64,000 nt of DNA, taken from JACJXF01 sp964349045. GTDB taxonomy: Bacteria; Bacteroidota; Bacteroidia; Bacteroidales; GCA-2748055. The stretch covers positions 1 to 64,000 of the forward strand of contig CAYGFI010000003.1 of the NCBI GenBank assembly GCA_964349045.1. Reading direction: 5' to 3'. The notes beneath the pieces were generated by a model, which made no database searches, was not told where the DNA came from, and saw nothing but the letters and a program-made list of their open reading frames with translations. The position numbers and the translations under genes are program-made. This document shows positions 1-7,807 of the stretch, piece by piece. Positions within the stretch are counted from its first letter, which is position 1. Each line of letters begins with the position of its first letter.

Positions 1-45
1 TCATTGTACACTTTACTCCAGAATCATTGTACAATTTGTCCAGAA
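1..45. repeat. Short imperfect tandem direct repeat at the left edge
   Basis: Positions 1-23 and 24-45 are two imperfect copies of the same unit: both begin TCATTGTACA and end with TCCAGAA. The unit may continue to the left of the window. I cannot tell whether it is the tip of a mobile element, an operator or a chance duplication. Nothing else recognisable lies between 46 and 275. Confidence 0.5.
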
Positions 46-275
46 TATTCACAATCACAGGAAAAAGGCATACATACAAGATAATAAGTGTGAATACTGC
101 AGGTCTGAGATCGGAGTAATCCGGGCCTGAAGCCATATCCTATTACTAATGAATTTGTTCTTATGAAAATATTCAGAAGGAAGAGTTCCCCTGTGCCTTA
201 ACTCAAAGTATCCGGAAAACAGGTTTTGACAAGAAAATGACATATATGAGCAAGTAAAATAGAACTTGAATGAAT

Positions 276-610
276 ACCTATGTGCTTGTGTATTTGTTGC
301 GGAATAATTTACAGAGACCGAGCCGACAAGAGGTTGGGATCGCCACAACCAAATTTTTGTATGATCCCTGGGTGGAAAGTCCTCACAATCCGATAATCAA
401 GGCATCAGGAACTATGGATGGTGCAAATCTAGTTCATGCATCCAATCCCACTTTTCTGGTCGATGCAGATGGAAAATACAGGATATATTTTAAATCGATG
501 ACTGACAAATATAAGCCGACACAGTACAGGGAAATATCACTGGCTATCAGCGATAATATTGAAGGACCGTACAAGATTTACAAGGATAGCCCTTTGATAA
601 GCTATACCAA
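276..610 (+). pseudogene. GH43/GH117-like beta-propeller gene fragment, truncated at both ends
   Basis: The frame from about 276 to 605 encodes an internal piece closely related to the complete propeller gene at 23193-24236. Both share the stretches TYVLVYLL, QEVGIATTK, HASNPTFLV, KYRIYFKSMTD and REISLA.SDNIEGPY. The match begins abruptly at TYVLVY and stops after PLISY, so about 115 N-terminal and 120 C-terminal residues are missing. The 3' break lies just before the insertion sequence whose transposase starts at 686, so the insertion probably destroyed the gene. The 5' break at about 275 has no visible cause. The remaining ATG at 270 is not a genuine start. A working product is very unlikely. 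Confidence 0.85.
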
Positions 611-685
611 TCGAAAGTTGTTAAGTCCTCATTCACAGGAAGTAACATCACAAAATATTCCGGTCTTAATACCGTAGCAAAATAT

Positions 686-1966
686 ATGAATCGCCAAAAC
701 ATAGTAAGATCTATCAGCTCATCGTTCCCAACCGAGTGGCACAATGCCACCAAGTTTGGTGTCAACCAGGTATTGATGGCAATCACACTGGCCTCGATCA
801 GCGGGATAAGCCGGATAACCAGGATTGCTGCTTTTAGCGGTGACGGGTTGGTGAAGGCATTGTTGAGACTGGACAAAGCAATAAACGAGAACGCTATATC
901 CTCCACGTTGAAGAGCCTGGGGCAAAATGGTGCACGCAAGCTGCAAATGTTGTTGCTGTCAAGAAACGCCCGCTGGGTTCGTGAAAGCGGACTGGAATAC
1001 ATTACGCTGGATGCCGATTCCACCGTAAAATCTGTTTGTGGCCACCAGGAAGGAGCTGATAAGGGCTTTAATACGACAAAGAAAGGAGCCAAAAGCTATC
1101 ACCCATTGCTGGTTTTTGTAAGTGAGATGAAACTGCTTTACCACACCTGGTTCAGGACGGGATCAGCCTATACAGCCAATGGTGTTGTTGAATTCTTAAA
1201 GGAAGTACAATCCAGTCTGCCACGGAATACCAGGAAAGTATTTTTCAGGGCAGATAGCGGATTTTTTTCAGGAAAGTTATTCGACTTACTGGAATCCTTT
1301 TCCTGGGATTACCTGGTCAAGGTAAAATTAAAAAATCCGGAAAAGTTACTTGAAGCGCAAGTGTGGATTGAAATCCGTAATAATAAGGAGGTTGCGATAT
1401 GCTCATTTAGCTATAAGGCAAATGGATGGGAAAAGCCACGTGTATTGAAGGCTATGCGAACCGTAAAGGAATATGTTCGGGTTACCTATCTTGGACGGGA
1501 AGAAATATTACCGGTTTACCAGTATGTTTGTTACATCAGCAGTTATGATATGGATGCTACCCAGTTGCATGAGCTCTACAAACAGCGCTCTACCAGTGAA
1601 TTTTGCGATGAGAGAGACCAATCAAAACTTGTTTTGAATTGGCGAGCGAAGAAGCAAAATCTGCATTGCAAAACGTGGATTGAGCAGGTAAAAGGGCATA
1701 CCATGGCAGGAAATACACTAACTGATGACTTTTGGGCAAATGACATACTCTGGCAATTAAGTGTATTTGCATACAACATCTCGGTAATGATGCGTCAGAA
1801 GAAAAATAGATTTAAGCAACAGGAACACCGGACATTTATCGACTGGTTTATATCAGTGCCTGCCAAAATAATCAGAAGCGGGCATACAATGGAAATAAAA
1901 TTATATGAACATCATTTTTATAAAGCCGACTGGGAGAAGCTTGACAGGTTCATCGAAGCGGCATAA
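686..1966 (+). CDS. IS1380-family transposase (DDE, group 1)
   Basis: A 426-residue transposase that would catalyse cut-and-paste movement of the surrounding element. The family assignment rests on the block LDADSTVKSVCGHQEGA (about residues 108-124) followed by KKGAKSYHPLL, which is typical of IS1380 transposases. Candidate catalytic acids are D111 (in LDADST), D190 (in FRADSGFF) and E333 (in WIEQVKG). The length is normal for the family and the frame is intact, so the enzyme could be active. It starts at the first ATG after the break in the fragment at 276-610. A second, broken element of the same type lies at 5572-5924. Confidence in transposase is high, in the exact family somewhat lower. 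Confidence 0.9.
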   Translation: MNRQNIVRSISSSFPTEWHNATKFGVNQVLMAITLASISGISRITRIAAFSGDGLVKALLRLDKAINENAISSTLKSLGQNGARKLQMLLLSRNARWVRESGLEYITLDADSTVKSVCGHQEGADKGFNTTKKGAKSYHPLLVFVSEMKLLYHTWFRTGSAYTANGVVEFLKEVQSSLPRNTRKVFFRADSGFFSGKLFDLLESFSWDYLVKVKLKNPEKLLEAQVWIEIRNNKEVAICSFSYKANGWEKPRVLKAMRTVKEYVRVTYLGREEILPVYQYVCYISSYDMDATQLHELYKQRSTSEFCDERDQSKLVLNWRAKKQNLHCKTWIEQVKGHTMAGNTLTDDFWANDILWQLSVFAYNISVMMRQKKNRFKQQEHRTFIDWFISVPAKIIRSGHTMEIKLYEHHFYKADWEKLDRFIEAA

Positions 1967-1976
1967 AAAACACACG

Positions 1977-2192
1977 GAAAGGAGGTAAATATGGGAGCAC
2001 TTACAAGAGTGTATGGACGAGGTACGTTCTATTAGCTTATAAAATGCACATTAAGAGGCGTTTATGCCAATAAGACAAGGTGTGGAAAGTATTTTTGACT
2101 GGAGTTAAACTAAATTGGCCACGAAAAAATAGCTTTTTGTCTTATTGCCGGTGCTAAAACCGGCTCAAAAAATCAATTTAGATTTTTAAGTT
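1977..2192 (+). repeat. 217-bp direct repeat, copy 1 (IS 3' end with mini-ORF)
   Basis: This segment is almost identical to 5708-5924: I count two substitutions and one single-A length difference. It opens with a strong Shine-Dalgarno (AAAGGAGG at about 1979), rare in this window, set just before an ATG at 1991 and a 14-codon frame ending in TAG. The two copies are in the same orientation and flank a 3.5-kb block of damaged genes. It is described here as a repeat. Whether the mini-ORF is translated cannot be told. Confidence 0.85.
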
Positions 2193-2209
2193 GAAAAATA
2201 ACAAGTGAT

Positions 2210-3834
2210 ATGAATAAACCATTTTCATTCAAAATTTTTGCAGGGGTAGTAACCCTTCTTTTGACAGTTGGTAAATGTTTGGGGCAGCAGGAGAAACCAA
2301 ATATTGTAATTATCTATGCTGATGACCTGGGTTATGGCGATGTTCAATCTTATAATCCCGAGAGAGGAAAAATTTCCACTCCCCACATCGACCGTTTGGC
2401 AGCAGAAGGAATTTCTTTTACTGATGCCCATTCTTCATCGGGGGTTTGTTCTCCTTCGCGATATACACTGCTTACCGGCCGCTATCACTGGCGTAGCCGT
2501 TTGCAAAGAGGGATTGTGGGATTATATGGAATCCTTTAATCACTCCCGACAGGCTAACCATTGCTGGTTTGGCAAAACAAAATGGGTACCAGACGGCATG
2601 CATTGGAAAGTGGCATTTGGGGTGGAATTGGCCCATCCCCGACGACCAGATGGAACTTTTTCGGCCGAAGAATAAGAATGTAACGGCAACGGAAGAGCAC
2701 CGTAAAGCCTGGCTTGAAGTCTTTTCCCTTCCTATTCCCGGTGGTCCGACAGATGTTGGTTTTGATGAATATTTTGGTACAGATGTTCCCAACTATCCAC
2801 CCTATTGTTTTATTGAAAATGACCAGACGGTGGGAATTCCCTCCGAATTTGGAGCTACGGAGTTATTCAGGCGGAATCAAGCGAGCCAACAGGGGCCAGC
2901 AAGAGAACTTTGGTCCCTTGAAGATATTTTACCCGCTTTGGCCGCCCGTTCGGCAGCTTTCATCGAGCGGGAGGCAAAATCTTCCCGTCCCTTTCTGCTT
3001 TACCTTCCCCTTACCACGCCACACACTCCGCTGGCTGTCAATGACGAATGGCTGGGTAAAAGCAACCTGTCGCTTTATGCCGATCTGGTGATGGAGACCG
3101 ATGCGGTGGTTGGCCGGGTGCTCGAAGCACTTGAAAGAAGCGGAGCAGCAGAAAATACCCTGGTGATCTTCACCAGTGACAACGGCTGCGCCCCTTATGT
3201 GGGTAATACCAATGATGAGGCGACAAAAGAGATTGATATGAATGCATGGAGAGATGGCCGCGCGATACCTCCGGTCGCTGTTATGGAGCAGAAAGGCCAC
3301 TTTCCCAGCGGACCCTTCCGGGGTTATAAATCGGACGTATGGGAAGGGGGGCACCGGGTTCCGTTTATTGTCCGATGGCCGGGGCGAGTGCAACCCGGAA
3401 GTAACTGTTCCCGGCTGGCACACCAGGCGGACCTGATCGCCACCGTGGCCGATATACTTAATACCACCTTGCCTGACAATGCCGGGGAAGACAGCTTCAG
3501 CCTGCTCCCCCTGCTGCAGGGAGGCGATGAGCCTGTGAGACAAAATGCGGTAAGCACATCGATCAATGGGTTACCCGGATTGCGCCAGGGAAACTGGAAA
3601 TACATCCCAGGTCCCGGATCCGGCGGATGGTCACCCGGAAAAAGTACCCAACCGGTACAACTCTATAACTTGTCGGCTGACCCTGGAGAGACTGAAAATC
3701 TGGCTGATCAGGAACCCGATCGGGTGAATGCAATGAAGGAACTTCTGGAAAAACTCATTGTTGAAGGTAGAAGCACTCCAGGGCCAAAACAGGAGAATGA
3801 TGTAGAAGTGATCCGCTACCCTAAAAACCAGTAA
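2210..3834 (+). pseudogene. S1-family sulfatase with a -1 frameshift at about 2530
   Basis: Read across one lost base, this is a full-length sulfatase of about 541 residues that would remove sulfate esters from a polysaccharide in the periplasm or outside. It has a signal peptide ending near QQEKPN, the metal-binding start PNIVIIYADDLGYGD, and the formylglycine motif CSPSR with the modifiable Cys at residue 80. It also has GKWHLGWNW, a TSDNG metal site and a conserved C-terminal R.GNWKYIPGPGSGGW block. The first frame stops at 2537-2539. Restoring one A in GGAAT at about 2530 rejoins it to the second frame with the expected ITPDRLTIA..AKQNGY sequence. It is either a recent pseudogene or a sequencing error. 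It lies just after the IS end and upstream of a UroD-like gene. Relatives with the same C-terminal layout are at 15937 and 49420. Confidence 0.85.
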
Positions 3835-3861
3835 AACAAAGATATCAGAAATTAAAACGAT

Positions 3862-5025
3862 ATGAAACGAACAAAAAACTGTATTGTAAAATTAGACCGG
3901 ATGAACAAGGCTTTAAATCATGAAGAACCAGATCGTGTGCCCATCAGCGACTTCTCTTGGGGGAGCTTCATTAAACGCTGGCGAAAAGAACTCAATCTGC
4001 CTTATGATACAAATCCCTATGATTATTACAACCTCGATTGGATTGTAACTATGCCCAACATGGATCCTAAAATTCAATCTTTTGAGACCATTAGGGAGGA
4101 TGAAACTGAAGTGGTAGTAAAAACGGGCTTTTTAACAACCATGCGGAAAAAGTTCGATTTTCCCATGCCTGAATTTATGAGCTGGGATATTGACACCATT
4201 GAAAAACTGGAAGCCCTGGAATTTGATGATCCCTATGACAGAAGGCGTTACTTTGAGGCCGGCGACAACCAGATTGCAGGGGTTGGCGATGGATTTCAGC
4301 GAAACTCGCCTGCCTGGATAGAAACCGTAAAAAGTTTAAGGCCCAACTTTCCTGTGTATGGCAGCATGATTGAATGTTCGGAATGCCTGACACGTTTAAT
4401 CGGCCAGGAAAACACGTTGTTCTGGATGGGCATGTATCCCGAGCAATTTGGGGAGCAGATTAACCGCATCGGGCAGTTTTATCTGGATTGTATGAAAGCA
4501 CAGATAGAAGCTGCCAGTGGTTTGCTCGACGGGATGGTAATTTGGGGCGATGTGGCCTACAAACAAACCATGTTGTTCGACCCGGAATACTGGAGGGAAT
4601 ATTTTAAGCCCTGGGTGAAAGCAATGATCGATGAATGTCACAAAAACAACTTGCCGGTTATTTATCACGGCTGCGGAAACATAGAGCTCATTTTTGAAGA
4701 TTTTATTGAAATGGGGCTCGATGCATACAATCCGCTGGAAGCAAAAGCCAGCATGGACGCATTGGAACTGAAAAGAAAATACGGAAATAAAATCGGATAC
4801 TGTGGCAACAGCAATATCCAGGTATGGGAAACCGGCGACAAGGAACTTATTAAAAAGGAAGTGCTGCGAAAACTAAATGCAGCCAAAGGCGGAGGGTTTA
4901 TTTTCCAATCCGACCACTCTGTTTCAAGTGATGTTTCAGGTGAAACTTATGACTATATTGTAAAACTATTTCGTGAATATGGAAAATACCCTTTACAATT
5001 AGGTGAATTTGATGAAGATATTTGA
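3862..5025 (+). CDS. UroD/MtaA-superfamily protein, probable corrinoid-linked methyltransferase
   Basis: A 387-residue cytoplasmic protein of the uroporphyrinogen-decarboxylase superfamily; it begins with the typical ALNHEEPDRVPI segment. True UroD makes coproporphyrinogen, but this branch looks closer to MtaA/CmuA-type methyltransferases: it carries H269-G-C271 (YHGCGN) and a later C314 (GYCGN), a H-x-C...C pattern that binds zinc in those enzymes. No signal peptide is present. It follows the damaged sulfatase by 27 bases and is followed by a transporter fragment. Relatives of this family often sit in sugar-degradation clusters, where their substrate is usually unknown. Methyl transfer from O-methylated sugars is possible but is my inference. 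The ATG at 3901 is an alternative start that would remove 13 residues. Confidence 0.75.
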   Translation: MKRTKNCIVKLDRMNKALNHEEPDRVPISDFSWGSFIKRWRKELNLPYDTNPYDYYNLDWIVTMPNMDPKIQSFETIREDETEVVVKTGFLTTMRKKFDFPMPEFMSWDIDTIEKLEALEFDDPYDRRRYFEAGDNQIAGVGDGFQRNSPAWIETVKSLRPNFPVYGSMIECSECLTRLIGQENTLFWMGMYPEQFGEQINRIGQFYLDCMKAQIEAASGLLDGMVIWGDVAYKQTMLFDPEYWREYFKPWVKAMIDECHKNNLPVIYHGCGNIELIFEDFIEMGLDAYNPLEAKASMDALELKRKYGNKIGYCGNSNIQVWETGDKELIKKEVLRKLNAAKGGGFIFQSDHSVSSDVSGETYDYIVKLFREYGKYPLQLGEFDEDI

Positions 5026-5113
5026 GCTAACAACTATTTTTAACTCAAATCAAAGACCGTTTTTTTGAATCATTGATGTAAATTAACAGAATTTAAAACA
5101 GTTTCATTAAGAT

Positions 5114-5299
5114 ATGAGCTTCAATATTATCTTCGGAATCTTACTAATCGCCACCGGTGCCTTTTCTGCAGGCAGTTTTGCTGTTCCTTTCGGAAAAATA
5201 AAAGTCTGGCAATGGGAAACCTACTGGATGGTTTACAGCCTCATTCATGATTGGAATAAGTGGTTCGATTTAATTTTTAAAAGAAATTGTTATGAATAA
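5114..5299 (+). pseudogene. RhaT-like sugar-proton symporter, N-terminal fragment
   Basis: The first 40 or so residues (MSFNIIFGILLIATGAFSAG through WQWETYWMVYSL) match the start of L-rhamnose/proton symporter (RhaT-like) proteins, which have about ten membrane helices and import 6-deoxysugars. After SL the sequence turns into unrelated residues and stops at 5299, so some 300 residues are gone. The breakpoint is at about 5240. The remaining peptide, one membrane helix, cannot transport. It lies between two UroD-like genes, which suggests an ancestral sugar-uptake and processing unit now reduced by deletion. The short size and exact RhaT subfamily keep this at moderate confidence. Confidence 0.6.
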
Positions 5300-5571
5300 A
5301 AATAAAATGACATCACGTGAAAGGGTTTTAGCCGCCATAAATCACCAAACACCCGACAAGGTGCCTGTCGATTTGGGTGCAACTCCCAGTTCGGGAATTT
5401 CGGCCATCGCATACAGCAACCTGGTAAAACACATCGGAATGCCCGAATTGCCGGTTCAGATTTATGATGTGGTACAACAACTGGCACAGCCTGATATGAA
5501 AGTACTGGACAAATTCGGAGTGGATGTGCTCGATATCGGGCGGGAGTTTAACGACAAACCATGGCTGGAGC
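5292..5571 (+). pseudogene. UroD/MtaA-like gene, N-terminal fragment cut by IS remnant
   Basis: The frame starting at 5292 encodes about 92 residues with the classic start of UroD-superfamily proteins (MTSRERVLAAINHQTPDKVP at residues 6-25, then DLGATPSSGISA). It ends at 5579 just after running into the IS remnant that begins at about 5572. The missing part would include the substrate pocket and any zinc-binding HxC motif. It belongs to a different subgroup from the intact gene at 3862, judged by the DLGATPSSG stretch. It overlaps the end of the transporter fragment by 8 bases. A non-functional relic. Confidence 0.8.
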
Positions 5572-5637
5572 TACATTAACAAATGATTTTTGGGCAAACG
5601 ATATTCTGTGGCAATTAAGTGTTTTTGCTTACAACCT

Positions 5638-5674
5638 GCCCGCCAGAACTGATCTGTCGGGCTGGCAGGCGGGC
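5638..5674. repeat. GC-rich palindromic unit (REP-like)
   Basis: GCCCGCC at 5638-5644 pairs with GGCGGGC at 5668-5674, with an AG/CT extension inward, giving a strong hairpin in DNA or RNA. It sits inside the IS remnant, in place of transposase codons, and its base composition contrasts with the surrounding A+T-rich DNA. It looks like a short REP-type palindrome that arrived after the IS. Confidence 0.6.
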
Positions 5675-5707
5675 TTGACAGGCTCATCGAAGCGGCATAA
5701 AAATAAA

Positions 5708-5924
5708 GAAAGGAGGTAAATATGGGAGCACTTACAAGAGTGTATGGACTAGGTACGTTCTATTAGCTTATAAAATGCACATTAAGAGGCGTTTATGCCA
5801 ATAAGACAAGGTGTGGAAAGTATTTTTGACTGGAGTTAAACTAAATTGGCCACGAAAAAATAGCTTTTTGTCTTATTACCGGTGCTAAAACCGGCTCAAA
5901 AAAATCAATTTAGATTTTTAAGTT
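5708..5924 (+). repeat. 217-bp direct repeat, copy 2
   Basis: Near-perfect copy of 1977-2192, including the AAAGGAGG and the 14-codon mini-ORF (CTA replaces CGA at one codon). It is far better conserved than the adjoining transposase remnant, which suggests recent gene conversion or independent spread of this segment. Confidence 0.85.
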
Positions 5925-5963
5925 TACATTGAAAAACTATAACCATCCTTTAATAATAAAGAC

Positions 5964-7793
5964 ATGCGTAAAATAAAAACATTTGTACTCTTAGTGACAA
6001 TATTGTTTTTGGCACTGCAAAGTTGTAAAATCAGCAAGAGTGAAACAAACAAGATCGATTATATTACGGAATTTTCCGGGAACGTTGATTTTGGCAAAAC
6101 AGACCTGTCTGCCTATACGCCTGAGATAAGGGCCAATATGGAAAAGCTGTATGAAGAAAAATTTGGCATGTTTGTCCATTGGGGACCGTATGCCCAGCTT
6201 GAAGGTGTCTGGAATGGAAAAGAAGTAGCGGCTGAATGGATAATGAACCGCGGGAGGATTTCAGTGAAGGACTACGAAAAATATGCAGCAAAATTATTCA
6301 ATCCTGTAAATTTCAATGCCAAAGAATGGGTTGATATAGCTGAGGATGCAGGCATGAAATTCATCGTGCTTACAGCCAAACACCACGACGGATTCGCCAT
6401 GTATGATTCAAAAAATCCATATAACCTGGTGGATTTTGCCGGATTTGGCCGTGATATTTTTAAGGAATTATCCGATGAATGTGCCCGGAGGGATATGAAT
6501 CTTGGTTTCTATTATTCGCAAAGTCAGGATTGGCATGAGAAAGGTGGCGCAGGGAACGATTGGGATTTTGGCAGTAAGATTAAACCTCAGGAGGATTTTG
6601 ATGCCTATTTTAATGGAAAGGTTGCCATGCAGGTAGAAGAACTAACCAGGAATTATGGTGACATATTTATGGTTTGGTTCGACACTCCTATACAAATGGA
6701 TGACCAGAAATGTCAATTGATGATGGATATTGTGAAAAAGAACCAACCCGGAGCCCTCGTAAATTCAAGATTGGGACAAGGTTATGGCCATTTTGATGTA
6801 TCCCTTGATAACGGAAAAACACCAAGTGTGTCTAAATCGGCATGGCTACCTGATCTAAAAATTCCATGGCAAACCCACGAATCGGTTACCATGGATGGAT
6901 GGGGATATACTTCCTATGGCGGTGAAACGGATCGTTCAAAAGAATACGGTGATTTTATTTATAGTCTTTGTCGTATTGTAGGAAATGGTGGTGTCTATTT
7001 GCTAAATGTTGGACCTAGGCCAGATGGAACCATACCTCCTTCACAGGCTGCCAGCATTCGTGCAATTGGAGATTGGCTCAAAGTAAATGGTGAATCAATT
7101 TATGGTGCAGACCCGAGCCCCTTAAAATTCCCTCCGATTGCTATTACAAGCAAGCCTGAAAAAATATATTTACACCTTCAGGATTTGAATCAGGATCAAG
7201 TTGAACTTGTTGGCATTTTATCAAAGGTCAAAAAAGCCTATTGCCTGGCTGATCCATCTAAGCAGGATTTAGATTTCAGGCAGAACAAAGAAAAAATAAG
7301 CATCACAGTACCCACTAAACTCAGGGAGCCCCTTGTAACTGTTGTCGTACTGGAAATTTCTGATACAGAAGCACGTGTAATTGATGAGACCATTCAACAG
7401 GAAGCTGATGGAAAAATCAATTTGCCGGTAGCAAAATGCGAATTTGCAGTGAGGCGGATAAGTTACGATTATGATACAAAGACAACAATTCGTTGGGGAG
7501 AGAATACCAGGCAAGGCTTAATTTGGACAGTTAATGTTACAAAACCAGGAAATTTTAAGGTAATCAGTGAAGATAATGGAAATGATAATTATATATACGA
7601 AATGTTCTCATCAAGCGACAGTTTAAGCATGAATACTAAAGGTGATATTGGTAAAATGACCAAAAAGGAGCAGGAAGGAAGCCTGGAAATAAGTCAGGAA
7701 GGCATTAATAAAATTGCAGTTTATCCTAAAAAAACGATTGGAGGAAAGAGCCGTTATAAATTTAAAGGGCTGGAGCTTATTCCAGTGAATTAA
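5964..7793 (+). CDS. GH29 alpha-L-fucosidase, lipoprotein
   Basis: A retaining exo-fucosidase (609 residues) that would remove terminal alpha-L-fucose from oligosaccharides. It carries a lipoprotein signal with Cys at 21 (LALQSC), so it is probably anchored facing the periplasm or cell surface. The GH29 barrel covers about residues 45-370: KFGMFVHWGPYAQ near the start, AKHHDGFAMYDS with H140-H141, and the likely nucleophile D240 in MVWFDTP. It ends with NGGVYLLNVGPRPDG. The last 240 residues form a beta-rich C-terminal region of unknown role. Length is normal to long for the family. It is the first gene of a plus-strand run and is followed after 14 bases by a SASA esterase, which suggests joint removal of fucose and acyl groups. 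The exact linkage acted on cannot be read from the sequence. Confidence 0.93.
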   Translation: MRKIKTFVLLVTILFLALQSCKISKSETNKIDYITEFSGNVDFGKTDLSAYTPEIRANMEKLYEEKFGMFVHWGPYAQLEGVWNGKEVAAEWIMNRGRISVKDYEKYAAKLFNPVNFNAKEWVDIAEDAGMKFIVLTAKHHDGFAMYDSKNPYNLVDFAGFGRDIFKELSDECARRDMNLGFYYSQSQDWHEKGGAGNDWDFGSKIKPQEDFDAYFNGKVAMQVEELTRNYGDIFMVWFDTPIQMDDQKCQLMMDIVKKNQPGALVNSRLGQGYGHFDVSLDNGKTPSVSKSAWLPDLKIPWQTHESVTMDGWGYTSYGGETDRSKEYGDFIYSLCRIVGNGGVYLLNVGPRPDGTIPPSQAASIRAIGDWLKVNGESIYGADPSPLKFPPIAITSKPEKIYLHLQDLNQDQVELVGILSKVKKAYCLADPSKQDLDFRQNKEKISITVPTKLREPLVTVVVLEISDTEARVIDETIQQEADGKINLPVAKCEFAVRRISYDYDTKTTIRWGENTRQGLIWTVNVTKPGNFKVISEDNGNDNYIYEMFSSSDSLSMNTKGDIGKMTKKEQEGSLEISQEGINKIAVYPKKTIGGKSRYKFKGLELIPVN

Positions 7794-7807
7794 AATAAAA
7801 AAATATA

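Larger units (their letters stand above)
611..2192 (+). mobile_element. IS1380-like insertion sequence
   Basis: The element consists of the transposase gene (686-1966) plus about 226 bases of 3' non-coding DNA. Its right end is placed at about 2192 because the same sequence recurs at 5708-5924 and the two copies diverge right after GATTTTTAAGTT. The left end is placed between 605 and 686, where homology of the interrupted propeller gene stops. I could not find convincing terminal inverted repeats or a target duplication by eye, so both limits are approximate. The 3' part contains a small inverted repeat (CCGGT/ACCGG, about 2147-2164). Confidence 0.75.
5572..5924 (+). mobile_element. IS1380-like element, 3' remnant with an inserted palindrome
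   Basis: Bases 5572-5634 match the part of the transposase gene at 1720-1782 (about 84 percent identity by my count). Bases 5675-5697 match its last codons (SLI/FIEAA, then TAA). Between them, the region of the last 50 codons is replaced by a GC-rich palindrome (5638-5674). Bases 5708-5924 nearly duplicate 1977-2192. No start codon or catalytic residues remain, so the remnant is not autonomous. It truncates the UroD-like gene upstream and ends 39 bases before the GH29 gene. Confidence 0.85.

Noticed and set aside
1..275. Possible CRISPR or origin-type repeat at the left edge
   Set aside because: Only two imperfect copies of a 22-23-base unit without spacers; no array or iteron pattern follows.
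547..1092. Minus-strand open frame of 181 residues across the transposase gene
   Set aside because: It is a shadow of the transposase on the opposite strand, with no protein-like features.
2929..3543. Minus-strand frame of 204 residues inside the first sulfatase
   Set aside because: Opposite-strand shadow of a clear sulfatase; codon pattern explained by the G+C-rich plus-strand gene.
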